Source: Lanius collurio
Lineage: Eukaryota; Chordata; Aves; Passeriformes; Laniidae
Assembly: GCA_020086605.1 (NCBI GenBank)
Contig: JACBWW010000003.1
Span: 55,771,150 to 55,835,149 of the forward strand
Direction of reading: 5' to 3'
Length of the DNA stretch: 64,000 nt
The position numbers were made by a program, and so were the translations under genes. The notes beneath the pieces are model-generated. The model searched no databases. It had not been told where the DNA came from and saw only the letters and a list, made by a program, of their open reading frames with translations. Shown here piece by piece: positions 52,001-62,729 of this stretch. Position 1 is the first letter of the stretch, and every line of letters begins with the position of its first letter.

Positions 52001-54270
52001 AAGGACCCCTGTCCTTTTCTATCACTTTTCCTTTAATGGTTCCTTCTACGATTCAATAGCTGAAATATGCAGAGAAGCCAGTCTGGGGGAAGGAAACCTC
52101 ATCAGCTCTTTGGAATCTTCCAAGGTTCCAGCATGTGTCAATTTGTGTTATGAGAGCTCTAGCTATTTTCTTAATATTTTAGATTGAAAAATTCCAGAGG
52201 CATAGGACTCTCAGAGCAGGGTGATAATTCCTCCATACTTTATTAAAGCCTTCAGTTTATAAACTGCTGCTCTGTCAGCTTGTCACAAGACCATGTAAAA
52301 CATCAAACCAAGAAGGGAGAAATGTTGGGTAGAAGGGTGACAGAGTCTCTGAACAACATTAATGAAGAGTTCAAGTACACAATGCAACCAGAATAGAGTA
52401 AAATAACAGCCAACCTGTACAAATTCTCAAAATGAGATGAGACCATCCTTACAGTATAGATGTTTTACTCACAGCAATTCTTCTTGCATAGACATTCACA
52501 AGAGGGACTCACCAAGGAGTAAAATAAAAAAAAAAAAACTGAGGAGCTTTAAAGTCCAGGAAAGTTCAAAAAGGTTTACTTTACATACAAAAAACCTCAG
52601 TTAATTCCAAAAGTTCAAGTGCAAGTGAACTCCTGATTAATATTAATCACAAACACCACCAGTTTACCATGCAAATATTTTAATTATTTAAATTGCTCTC
52701 TTCCAAGCATGAAGAGACAGAAGTACCACTCCATGGTGGTATTTCCTATGACACTGAAAAAGGACCACTTGCATATAACTTAAATATAATAAGTTCCTGT
52801 TTTGTATAACTGAGGCTGAATACCCACAGGATATTATTAACATTTCCCCTCCAGCATCTGGTCTAATAAAGAAACACAGAACAGCTTTGCTGTAGTACAA
52901 AAGTTTACAGAAAGTTCAACAATTTAATTAAAGACAATACAAAATATGTTGTCTGAATTTAAATAATTTATGTAAAAGTACATGCATGAGAGAATACCGG
53001 CAAGAAGATTTGGGTAACCCTATTATCAGATGCATGTTCTTTGCTACAAGAGGTAACATACAGTCAAAAATACATTTATAATTTAAGTGACAATAGGAGA
53101 CAGCATTTCAAAAACAATTTTGGGTCTACCAGCCCTTCAATGCAAAAAAAATTCCTGTTAACACAGGACAAACTGATAGAACACAAAAATAGAGCAATAC
53201 TGAAGTCTCTGAACAAGCCTGCAGTGTTTTGGTTTTCCCTGTATCAAGGAGGGAGAAGATATCAGAAAAAGGGGACTCTCTCTTCTCATTTTAAGTTTTT
53301 AGAAAGTGTGATCAGAGCATCAGGGATTACTTTCATCCACATACCCCACAAAAACTCACTCTCCTTGTGGAGAGACAGGGCACAGATCAGGCACAAATCT
53401 TCCCTTCCACACAAAGCAGTGCCATCTCCCCTCAAGTGTGGATCCTGTAGCCAAAGAAACTACCCCATGGTTCTCAGGGGGGCAGCTTGGCCCCAAACAA
53501 GCACCTTCTCTCAGCCTCCAGCAGCACCACTAATCCTCTCAAATCACAAGTTATACTTCACCTTTGTCCAATACTGAAAGCCCAGAAGTCACCATATTCA
53601 TTATGGTATCAGACTGAAATACCCAAGATTTCTTACCATGTGTCACTTGCCCTCCACATTTTTGTGGTCAGCTAAACAGTTTAACAAGACGACACATGAT
53701 TAACTTCTTTCAAGACATTTTAGTTCACTGATTCTCAATAAAAGCACTGGTTGCAGTACAATAGTTTGACATACAGCAACAAAAGGTACTCAATTTACAT
53801 GCACAAACTATTTAACAATAGTACACAGTCTTTCCTATTGCCATTATAAAATAAACACTACTGTGACAGCTGGCACAACCTTCCAGTTGTTCTCACGAGC
53901 TGTAAAAGAGTGATGAAAACAGTGTTCCAATGGTACAATGCCAAAGAACAGAGATTTGGCCACTGCTGGAAGATTCCAATTATGATGCCAGTATCATAGT
54001 GGTAAACACTGCTGAAATAATTATAAAAACAGCTACAAAAGAAGCTATGTAAATTGCTTTCACTTGTACTTCCGTTTAAGAAAAACATGGGAAATACATA
54101 CAGCTTTGTATAGAAACAAAAGTGCATGCAGAGACAGAACAGTTAAAAGTTTAAAGCAAGACAAATGTGTGGATAATTAAAAAAAAACCTCTGAACACAG
54201 AAGTACTGTAAACCAGCAGCAATGTGTTGGGGAGAGAGTGCATAATTGCTTTTCTGGATTGTTTTTGTGG

Positions 54271-54292
54271 TTTGTTTTGTTTTGTTTTTGTT
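54271..54292 (+). repeat. (TTTTG)-type simple repeat
   Basis: GGTTTGTTTTGTTTTGTTTT-like low-complexity tract. Confidence 0.7.
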
Positions 54293-55054
54293 AGAGTTGT
54301 GGAGTTTGTTGTTACTGTTGTTTGCTATTTTATTTAATTTTATTTCAATAAAGCTTCCATCTTTGAAGTGCAAGCAGAAACTCCTCTGCATTTCTGTTTG
54401 ATGCTTGGCTGAGCTTTCATTCAGTTTTACAGCTTGGTCCAGATATTCATGGTTTAATGTGCCAAGTACAGCACATACTACTAGAACTACTCAGTCTAAG
54501 CTTTCCAAATCTGCTTTTCAAGAAACAGATACAACAGTGTCACCTTCATTAAAGTCAAAGTTTCAGTATTGCTATTAAAAGGCTTCTAGGAATCAGAACA
54601 GAGAAGTCAGATTTATGACAATGAGATAAGCAATAAGCTTCGTAAAACACACACGTTACAATAAGACTTTTCCTATAGCAAATAATAATCATCAGGGGAC
54701 TTAATTTTTTTTTAACATTTCTTTCTAAGTTTGTGAAGTTCTAACAATTTCAGGAATAAAACTTTCAAAGTGCCCTAGCTGTGCCACTTTTTAGTGGCTT
54801 TTCCAAATGGTATATAAACAAGTAAGAAACCTTCTCCTCTAAGGGACAATTAGCAGTTTAGCATTTTGCTATTTGCAAGTCAGATCTTCAAATGTTATGA
54901 ATATTCAATAGCTGTCATCATTTTATTCATAACCATATAAAAAAGCACAGTTACATGATACTGCACTGTCAGGTCTATAATACATCAAGTAAGACTGCAA
55001 AAATAAAAGTCAAACAAAGTAAAAAGGCCTCAATTCTCCTATTTTTGTTGCTTG

Positions 55055-55070
55055 TTTTTTTTTTTTTTTT
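55055..55070 (+). repeat. Poly(T) tract, 16 bases
   Basis: Uninterrupted T run; on the TMEM65 strand it would be a poly(A) stretch just past the candidate poly(A) signal at 55274-55269. Confidence 0.85.
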
Positions 55071-55249
55071 ACTAATTGTCTCACAGAAAAAAAAAGTAGC
55101 AAAGGCTTAATCTTAAATACAAAGGTATTATCATCAAATCAGGTCCTCTAATCCAGACTGATAGTACACTTATCATTTCAACTGAACCACTCATTACAAA
55201 CTTGCAATGCCAGCACTCATTCATACCCTGAACTGTTCCCTGGCCTCAT

Positions 55250-56093
55250 CTCAATCAACTATTCATGCTTTATTTTAAGCAGAAGAAGTAAAAAATTTGT
55301 TTGGGGTTTTGAAATAGTAATTTTGAATTCTTTAATACTGCACTCAAAACCCAGGAAGAAAATTTTAAGGGTATTTCAACTCAATTCTCAAAACACTGTT
55401 TAGAAAGGAAAAAAGAGGCATGAATATGGAAATACAGAAGGTGTTAAAACACTACTTTTAAAATTTACTTGGTAGAGAGCCTACACTGGAAACACTTACC
55501 TTGTCAAAACATCAACACAATCATCTCAGAAGACAATTGAGAGACACTTAAGCCAGAATTGGGAAAAAAAATGAAACTATACCGTCAAAGTTCACTGAAA
55601 TATCTAATCTAAGGCAGCACAAAATGATGGCTGGTCACCTTGCAAAATGAGGGACTTCAAATTACTCATCACTGACCTTCTTAATAGTCTGCATTGAAGG
55701 ACCTGATGAACACCAGTGATATTTCTGTCATGCAATTACAACTGCTAAGCAACCAATATGCAACTCAAGAGTGATACTGTCCTCCATGGTGGATTACTGA
55801 AGTAATAATCCATTAAAGAATAAGTTCAAAGGGGGAAGTGGTAAACATCTTGCCATAAGTGAAAACACTTCAAAAATTTACAATTAAATAAAAAGTTAGA
55901 TGGTATCTTATAAAAATAAGTACTGAACACAACAAGGCCACAATAAATTAGTGTTTCCATAAAATGACATGCTGAAGGTTTTGTTCCCAAGTCTATACAT
56001 TTTTTACTGTCTGTTAATTCCTAAATATTGACAGCATAATTGAATAATTGAGGTACAGTAGTTTACATTTGTATATGTCTTGTAAAAAGATTA
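55250..56093 (-). other. TMEM65: Putative TMEM65 3' untranslated region, minimum extent
   Basis: This AT-rich, unique-looking sequence follows the stop codon on the minus strand. The first canonical AATAAA on that strand is at 55274-55269, about 820 bases after the stop. Further AATAAA copies at 54927-54922 and around 54.33 kb could serve longer transcripts. No CR1 or LTR was recognised down to about 49.1 kb, so a longer untranslated region is possible. The end shown is inferred. Confidence 0.3.
55269..55274 (-). terminator. Candidate polyadenylation signal AATAAA for TMEM65
   Basis: This is the first AATAAA on the minus strand downstream of the TMEM65 stop codon. The hexamer is common by chance in AT-rich DNA, so it is only a candidate. 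cDNA ends would decide between it and later copies. Confidence 0.25.
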
Positions 56094-56186
56094 TTATTTT
56101 TCTTCCAGTTTTTCTTCCTCCTCACCAAAGAACAATAAAGGAAACATTCCTAAAATGCAGCCAATGGTCACTCCAATAGCTTTACC
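56094..56186 (-). CDS. TMEM65: TMEM65 last coding exon with stop codon
   Basis: The 93-nt coding part has acceptor CTTTCTTTAG. It encodes GKAIGVTIGCILGMFPLLFF (third membrane span) and the acidic tail GEEEEKLEEK, then TAA with a second TAA immediately after it. The 3' untranslated region continues toward lower coordinates; its end cannot be fixed from sequence alone. Confidence 0.96.
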   Translation of the reverse strand, partial: GKAIGVTIGCILGMFPLLFFGEEEEKLEEK

Positions 56187-59100
56187 CTAAAGAAAGGGGG
56201 GGAAAAAAAATAAGGTTTTCACTGATCAGTTGTTACTCATTTCCCATGTACCACCACAACCAGAACACACATCCCTTGTTCTAGTTTTCAGTTAGGAGTC
56301 ATATTTTTCTTAGCATGCAGACTAGAAATACAGTCTATGACAGAGAGACAGATATGACAAGGTTAGAAACAGTGTTTGCTGTGATGAAAGATAATTCTGA
56401 AGAAAAAGGAGGGCAACGCTCACGAAGAGCTGCACAAGTGGTAAGGGAGAAAATAGACATTCAAAGGAGTAGCAAAATGGCCAGGAAGACAGGAAAGGGA
56501 AAAAACAAAACAAAACAACAAACCACCAAACCACACCTACACACATTTTAGGTGCAATTATAAATGCAGCTGCTTGTATCTGGTACTGCAAATCATCAGT
56601 CAGAAATGAGTGGCTCCTTGCAAACATCGTGCTTTTCAAAGGCCCAAGGCAAAACCAATAAAAACTGAGAAACATTTCAGAGTTGACCTGAATGTGTAAG
56701 TCGAGAGGAGAGGAAATTAAGACAAGCAGCCTCCAAACCACATCACCTGCAGTAGATGGATAGTGCTGAAACACTCGAGACAGCAGGTAAAAAAGAAAAA
56801 ATGCTACCATACAGGCAAAGCTGCACAGAAGTTTTCACAGAAAAGAAATGTGAACAAACTGAGTGCAAGGAAAGAGTTTTTCCACAGGCTCAGCTTTTAC
56901 TGAGAAGACTCCTATAACAGACAGACTATGGGGCAGCCCCCTGACAGTGCAGTGAAGCCAACCCTTCAATGCTCAGTGCTTTGATCTATCACTGCTAAAA
57001 CCTGACTTTTTCCCACAGCCTTTCCTCAGTAAGTGCTCTTTCTCTTCCCTTAAACCTGCAAAAGTATTTTTGCCAGTGAAGGCTCATTCTGACAAAGTGA
57101 AATAAACATCTGTTTCTTTATTTAGTTTCTAATAAACTATTTCTTTAATAATTGCTCTCAGTGCTGAAGTGGGACCACTTCAAATGTTTAAATGTTAAGT
57201 AAGTAATCACCCTGAAGATGAATCTGCAAGATGAGTATCCTGTAACCTCAAACACAGGCAGTGAATATTACTCAAATGCTAAAAGTTTGGCCAGAGAAAA
57301 GCTAATTTCCTATCCAAGATAATTACAGAATATTAGAAATTAGTACATACCAGCACAGGTATATAAATAGCAAGCACTTGACAAAGAATGTATAGGAATA
57401 AACTACTAAGAAGTCATAACTTCCAAGTAAATTATCTTATCACCATAGCCAGAGCTCAATCCAGGTATCTGCACAGCATACACAATGTCATTGCAGAGAC
57501 TATACACATCACTAGTCACTTGGGGCTTGCTGAATACAAAAAACCTGACAAGCCCAAAAAAATCCAGTTTCATGATTCTCCCTGACATGGGCTCATGACT
57601 AAACCTTCTGGGAAACAGGTACAATGTTGGTGGTCATTAAGGAATAAATGGAAAAAGTGACAAAAAGCATTTATCAGCTAGCTGAAACAGAAAAAGCTCC
57701 ATGCCAGCAGTGGTGCCAACAGGATACTCACCAAGTGTGCACTGAGCCGTGTCTGCCACATGTCAGCTTGTTTGGGCGTCAGGTCAGGGATTGACAGACC
57801 CAGCCGTGAAGCCAAAGCTTCCACATATCCTGCAAGACTGGAAGAACCAGAAAACAAGAACTAACGATTCTGAATCTCACAGTATCTTCTAGTGAGGGCT
57901 TTGAAATACTTGAACTTAAAAACAAGAGCTTTTCCTTCAGCATACTGATAAAGCAATTGAGAGAAAACGATGGCAAAGGGTTCAGACTTCCAAAGGTCCC
58001 ATTTTCCAAAGTAAGTTAACTATCTCACTGATTTAATATGCAGTATTTCCAGAAAAACTTTATGCAGTGCAGCACAACTGGTATGAATGTTAATGCATTT
58101 TTGCAGTGCTTTTTAAGTAACCTTTACTGGAAGAAAGGTCACACACAGACTAGTTAGTGGTAGCCTTGTAATTTCCAGAAAACAAAACAGAGGGAAAGTG
58201 GGAAAAATAGACATAACAAACAGCTTTACTTTCAGCAGCTATGCAGAAATTTCCTTTATAAACTAAAATAAGCTGTATCTCTTTTTATCAGAAATAGTAT
58301 GCCTAGACCTGAAGACATTGTGAAGATACTGTTTTAGCTGAGGAGATCTGGGGATAACAATCTGAGAATGTATACTAGGCAGAGCTATACTATGTTACCA
58401 AAAAAATTATTTTCTCACTTTGGATCTCAATGAATGCACTTAATATTATTAATACAAGTTCATACATACCCCAGTCCAGCTAAATCTGAAACAAGGTTTC
58501 CCAAAGCTGCAGCTGGAGGGAGGAAGAGGGAAGAGAAAAAGGTATTATTCTAGTTACGAACAAAACCTACCAGCTCCCAGCCCCCAGTAACCCTCGCTTA
58601 TTATCAATTTCTATAGAATTAAAGACTAGAACTAAGTTCATTTTATTATAGTGTTTTTATTCTGACCTTATTACAGTTTACTAACAGCCGCAGACTAAAA
58701 TTAATAGGAGGTGCAAGTATTTTTCTCAATTTACATGGAGAAAACTTGACAAATACAAAAAGACAACACTAACGCCTGGAAATCAACCTAAGTTTCGAGA
58801 TCAGTTTTAAGAACAGCTGTGTGTAGTTGCCAGCTCCATGCAGCTAATGCTGGACACCAAGCAAGGCCTTCCAGTGCCTCAAGAGGCACAGGAGCACTGG
58901 AAATAGGAGCTGTCACTCAGGTATGCAGCTTTGATAAACAATGTCAACATACCCATGAACAGCATCAATTTAAGAAGAAATACTGTACATGAGTGAACAA
59001 GGTTACACACAAAATACATGATTTCACAGCAGGCCTCACTGAGATAAGCTTGCCTGTGACTGTCTCACATTGAACCAAGGACTGCAAATGCCCAAATCTT

Positions 59101-62100
59101 ACTCGCTCTGCTGGAATATTTTCAGTTAAGCTCGCCCTCCATGTGCTTTTGAGCAACGCTGCACCTGCAGCTGGTGGATCCACGAGCAGCTTTGTACCCT
59201 CTGACACTGCAGAGGCACCAAAGCTGTCGAGCAGAGCTTATCAGTTTTGGCCCAGTGCAGGAGCAGGGTGGCTGCTTGACCCTCCTGTGGTATCTCACCA
59301 AGGCAGAGGAGCCACCAAGAACTGCAGCAGAAAGACACCAACACTGATCTCCACTTAGCACTGCAAGCAAACAGCAACGTACAAATACATATATCCACAT
59401 ACATCAGTACTGGGCTCTGGGGAATTTAGAGCAGTTCCATTACAGAAATGCAAATATACTTTCCCAACTGACCCAGGATTTGAATTATTAGGTTGAAACC
59501 AACAACAAGCATTTCAAAAGTGATTTGACATGAAATTCCATTTCTGCAAATGGAATATGTCCTTGCTTCACCCAGAGGTTACTTCTTTATTAGGAAAGGC
59601 AGCTGCAAGACTGAGGAAGAGCCATTTCCAGCCCTGTGTGCTACTTTCAGCCTAAAATATAGGAATGTGCCGTAATAGACTAAATGTGCTGCATTTTTAA
59701 TACTTGCCTGCCATAGTTGAAATTCCTAAGACAACTCCAATTGACAATTCTATTTGGGTACCCTGAAAAATAAACAGTTTTCTCATTATTTGAGGGATTT
59801 GGAGTTAAAATAAATTATAGTGATACAACTGACAGAATTATTGCTTACTGACTGCCTGTGTTAAAAGTGAAAGGATAAATGGACATTTCTTCTATTAGAT
59901 CACACAGATCCTACGTTCCTGGCATATATATTTCTCCCTAAGGCAAGAGCCTACTTCTGAAATTCTTTTAATATTTCATACTCTTGTAAGCAGGCAGCTG
60001 GTGGACAAACCTGCAACCCCTATCCCTGCACACCATGTTCCCTACTGCAATTTTTACCTGAATGTACAGCACTGAATGAAAACTTCTACAAATACTGAGC
60101 AAACAAATAAAACCCAGTATCACAGCTCCTTATGTTTTCAGCTGAAGAAACAAGATCACATGGACTGTACTATGAAACAGCAGTACATGGTCCAAAGATG
60201 AGAGACAATGTGCATGAACTAAAACAAGACGTGTTCCATTGGATATAGCAAAATATGTTCCATCATGAGGACAACTGAACCTTGGAACAAGTTGCTCAGA
60301 CAGGCTGCCCTTGGATTTCTCAAGTCCCACAGGATAAAACCATGACCAACTTGGTCTTACAGCTTGCTCTGCTTTGGGCAGGCAGTTAGACTAGAGATCC
60401 TGAGATAGTCCTGAGCAGGGGGACCTTCTAGACTAGACCTCACAGGCCAGTCTATTCTGTTCTCTAGAAAAATACTTGAAAATCTCTTGCTTACAGACTT
60501 GATTATGGAATTAAACAATGAACTTACCGCAGCAATCATAATTGCGTTATCCAAAAATCCAAACCCTACAAAAGGTAATGCATTGTGGAAGAACACTAAA
60601 AGAAATAAGTAACAAAGAGAAAATAAATATTTGTAAGAGAGTTCACTCGTGCACAGGAACAACTGAAATGTCTGATACTGGTTTTAAGAGAAACAATGGC
60701 AACATATAAAAAATTCATTTCCTACTAATTCTGCTGGTGACCTTTTTGTTGCTGGCAGGTATGGTAAAACCCTTGGCTACACAGAAATGTAATTAATGGC
60801 TTGTGAAGAACCAGCTAAACAATTTACTCTGCAAATACTTGTACAATTTCAGGTGGAAGCCTACTAGTGCACAAGTAAAATATTTAAAACTACACAAACT
60901 CTGGTATTATTTACAGACCTTCCAATGATGTTGCAATATCACCAAAGATCACCAAACTGTCTCACCAGACTCCCTGCATGCTTCTCTTGCTTGAAATAAA
61001 GGCCCTTTCTCTGCAAGTCCCTCGCTAATTCTCTGCAAGAGCTCCATCTTCTTCACACATTCCTAAAAATTTGTATTTTAGAAGCATTGTCTGGAACTGG
61101 ACGATTCTTGTCAACACTCCTTCAGCCAAACCGGCAAATGCTAAGGTGGTTTTCACTAGTGTGTCATATACTGTTAATTATCTCACTATTTCAACCCAAA
61201 CTTCTGTGTCTTGATTTTGTTTGTGCACTGTCCTCAGAGTAAGTTAGATTTGTAGCTGCTCCTTAAAACACTGCTTAAGAAACCAAGTTTCACCTTTTGT
61301 TTCATGCATTTTCTTCTTTTTTACTCCTGAAACCCATTAAATCCTTTTTGAAAATATTTTCTATTGCAGAAGCTTGGAACATGCTGCTCTGGGTAATTTC
61401 TAAGAATGAGCATAGTGCTACTGTATCATTCCTTTTTGTCCTGCTTCATTTTCTCTCCCAGGTTTTAGCTTGTAAGCTTTTGATGGGTATGGGATTGAAT
61501 TTGCACAGCATTGCCTCCAACTGAGTTTCAAGGCGCTCACTTCATAAGAATAAACACAGCTTGAGGACACACTACATGACAAAAACACAGCTGAAAGTTG
61601 AAAATTTTCATTTTTTTAACATTTATAATGCAGCAGATACTCAGTTTGGATTTGGTTGGATTTTGGGTTTTTTTTTTCACTTCAGATTGGACCCTAATTC
61701 CTACATGTTATAAAGAGATGAAAACCTAGGAAGAGGGAAGAAAGTAGAATACATGAACCTCACAGTCATGTGAAAAGAAACTAGTATCTTTTGGGTTTCC
61801 TTCCTCCAGACAGTATGAATCCATGACCACACAAAAAACCAAAGCCACACTCAAGATCTTTCATGTTTGGGTACTAGAACATAAATGGACAGCTGCAACT
61901 ACTTTGTGAGAATACACCTATCTTCCAAACTGCACAGGTAAAAGACTACAGCACAAAATGTATTAAACGTTCATTTTTTTTTTTAAATTATCACAAGACA
62001 AATCCACCAAAACATAAATAAGAAAAAAAGCACACAGATATGCCCAGTATTTTCAAAATGTGTGTACCAAAATCTGGAGCTAAAAAATGAGCTCAAATTC

Positions 62101-62729
62101 TTAGTGAAATGGACAGAATTTTGGAATTCATGAAGCAAACAGAACCCCAGGGGCAAAGGGAGAAATCCCCCCCCCCCAAATGAGAATAAATGTAGATACT
62201 TAGAAAAGGAAAATGTTTGCCTCAATAAATTGCCCACTGGAGAGTATAAAATCACAAAAATACATTAATTTGGAAACTAAATCAGAATTTGAATCATCAT
62301 GGTATTATAAATACTCAATCTGCTTCCAATTTCTCTGCTATTTTATACCACCTCTCAGTGCTTTTAAAAAACAAAACCTCCACAAGGTACTGCAGCATCA
62401 ACACTGTTTGGCTTAGAAAAACAGTGTTTGCTGCTGGCTTTGAACAGCGTGCTCTCATTTGGGCTTTCTGTCCTACTTTCACTAAGTGCTGCACATTCTC
62501 CAGCCGTGGTGTTATGAAACAAAGGCAGCAGGGTGAGTGTTGGTGCTTGCTTTGGTGTTCTCTTACTCCATACCCCTACATACAGGGATGAGGACAGACC
62601 AGCACTTGTAGAACAAAGATGACACCAGTTCAAAGAGAGACTGCATAAATACTGAACCACATTCAACAAGCATTCTTCTTTTACCATGTCTCAGTTGTCC
62701 CGGAGATGGTGGTGCAACCTCCAACTTCT
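56094..62729 (-). CDS. TMEM65: Transmembrane protein 65 (TMEM65), 3' six exons; 5' end outside window
   Basis: Seen: six minus-strand exons (62729-62685, 60595-60528, 59762-59708, 58512-58470, 57837-57732, 56186-56094) total 410 nt. They join in phase to give 135 residues and a TAA stop. Recognisable family segments are PGQLRHVFFHNALPFVGFGF, LDNAIMIAAGTQIELSIG, GISTMAAAALGNLVSDLAGL, SRLGLSIPDLTPKQADMWQT and GKAIGVTIGCILGMFPLLFF. Three hydrophobic stretches fall in the second, the third/fourth and the last of these exons, followed by an acidic EEEEKLEEK tail. Known of the family: an inner mitochondrial membrane protein with three membrane spans, linked to respiration, mitochondrial sodium-dependent calcium efflux, and connexin-43 placement in heart. 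The first exon, with the targeting peptide and the conserved region before KLEVAPP, is not visible up to 64000. The human gene has seven exons, so only exon 1 seems missing. No frameshift or premature stop was seen, so the gene looks intact here. Confidence 0.96.
56187..57731 (-). other. TMEM65 intron between last two coding exons (GT-AG)
   Basis: 1545 bp, donor GTGAGTAT and acceptor TTTCTTTAG. Holds an (AAAAC)-like A-rich stretch near 56.51 kb. A 162-codon minus frame inside it is hydrophobic low-complexity with no support. Confidence 0.85.
57732..57837 (-). CDS. TMEM65: TMEM65 exon (probably exon 6), loop before last membrane span
   Basis: The 106-nt exon has acceptor TTCTTCCAG and donor GTGAGTAT. 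It encodes LAGYVEALASRLGLSIPDL then TPKQADMWQTRLSAHL. This is a polar, probably amphipathic loop between the second and third membrane regions and is strongly typical of TMEM65. It is followed directly in frame by the Gly-Lys start of the last exon. Confidence 0.96.
57838..58469 (-). other. TMEM65 intron (GT-AG), 632 bp
   Basis: Donor GTATGTAT and acceptor TTCTTCCAG; nothing else recognised inside. Confidence 0.85.
58470..58512 (-). CDS. TMEM65: TMEM65 exon (probably exon 5), 43 nt
   Basis: This short exon has acceptor CCCTCCAG and donor GTATGTAT. It encodes (A)AALGNLVSDLAGL(G), with split codons at both ends (2 nt in, 2 nt out). It forms the second half of the second membrane region, rich in small residues. 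Both borders are fixed by the phase of the neighbouring exons. Confidence 0.94.
58513..59707 (-). other. TMEM65 intron with GC donor (GC-AG), 1195 bp
   Basis: Donor GCAAGTA after CAG; acceptor CCCTCCAG. The frame across it is fixed by the MAAAALGN segment, leaving no in-frame GT alternative. No repeat recognised inside. Confidence 0.88.
59708..59762 (-). CDS. TMEM65: TMEM65 exon (probably exon 4), ends at a GC donor
   Basis: The 55-nt exon has acceptor TTTTTCAG. It encodes GTQIELSIGVVLGISTMA plus the first base of an Ala codon. The exon end reads ATGGCAG followed by GCAAGTA. No GT at or near the end keeps the frame, so the intron starts with GC. The flanking CAG and AAGTA match the strong consensus typical of functional GC donors. 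Joining to the 58512 acceptor gives ATG GCA GCT GCA GCT, the family's MAAAALGN run. Confidence 0.94.
59763..60527 (-). other. TMEM65 intron (GT-AG), 765 bp
   Basis: Donor GTAAGTT and acceptor TTTTTCAG. Contains a decayed CR1 (about 60265-60470) on the opposite strand, ending about 60 bases from the exon. Confidence 0.85.
60265..60470 (+). mobile_element. Diverged CR1 LINE 3' region, plus orientation, in a TMEM65 intron
   Basis: AGGCTGCCCTTGGATTTCTC, CCAACTTGGTCTTACAGCTT, GGGGACCTTCTAGACTAGAC and CAGTCTATTCTGTTCTCT follow CR1 block order (GGCTGCCC...GGATTTCTC; CAACCTGGTCTAG; GACCTTCCAG; TTCTGT). It is more diverged than the other tails and antisense to TMEM65. Confidence 0.6.
60528..60595 (-). 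CDS. TMEM65: TMEM65 exon (probably exon 3), first membrane span
   Basis: The 68-nt exon has acceptor CTTTTAG and donor GTAAGTT. It encodes (V)FFHNALPFVGFGFLDNAIMIAA, split here as FFHNALPFVGF and GFLDNAIMIAA. This is the most diagnostic stretch of the family and the first predicted membrane segment. It enters at phase 2 (TG completes Val) and ends on a full codon. Confidence 0.95.
60596..62684 (-). other. TMEM65 intron (GT-AG), 2089 bp
   Basis: Donor GTAAAAGA and acceptor TTTCTTTTAG. Contains an 11-C run (62167-62177). No gene or clear mobile element inside. Confidence 0.8.
62685..62729 (-). CDS. TMEM65: TMEM65 exon (probably exon 2)
   Basis: The 45-nt exon encodes KLEVAPPSPGQLRH and ends one base into the next codon. 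Its donor is GTAAAAG, a weaker match to consensus than the other donors here. The acceptor reads TTCTCTAG, followed at once by a second AG, so the exon could start at 62729 or 62727. The first AG is the more likely choice, and the phase of the unseen exon 1 would decide. The assignment rests on the in-phase join (G + TG gives Val) to the next exon and on the TMEM65-like PGQLR motif just before the first membrane span. Confidence 0.88.

Larger units (their letters stand above)
49096..55249. other. Non-coding stretch downstream of TMEM65, no gene recognised
   Basis: No CR1 or LTR seen. A 178-codon plus-strand frame (53041-53577) is the longest open frame outside repeats but has no domain, no Kozak-like context I would rely on, and AT-rich composition like its surroundings. 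Part of this region could belong to a long TMEM65 3' untranslated region. It has A/T homopolymers at 52526-52538 and 55055-55070, and a TTTTG-type simple repeat at 54271-54292. Confidence 0.45.

Noticed and set aside
53041..53577. 178-codon plus-strand open frame downstream of TMEM65
   Set aside because: No recognisable domain, AT-rich lysine/serine composition like translated intergenic DNA, and about one frame of this length is expected by chance in 64 kb on six frames.
56322..56810. 162-codon minus-strand hydrophobic frame
   Set aside because: Lies inside a TMEM65 intron. The Phe/Leu/Ser-rich translation comes from A-rich and CT-rich low complexity.
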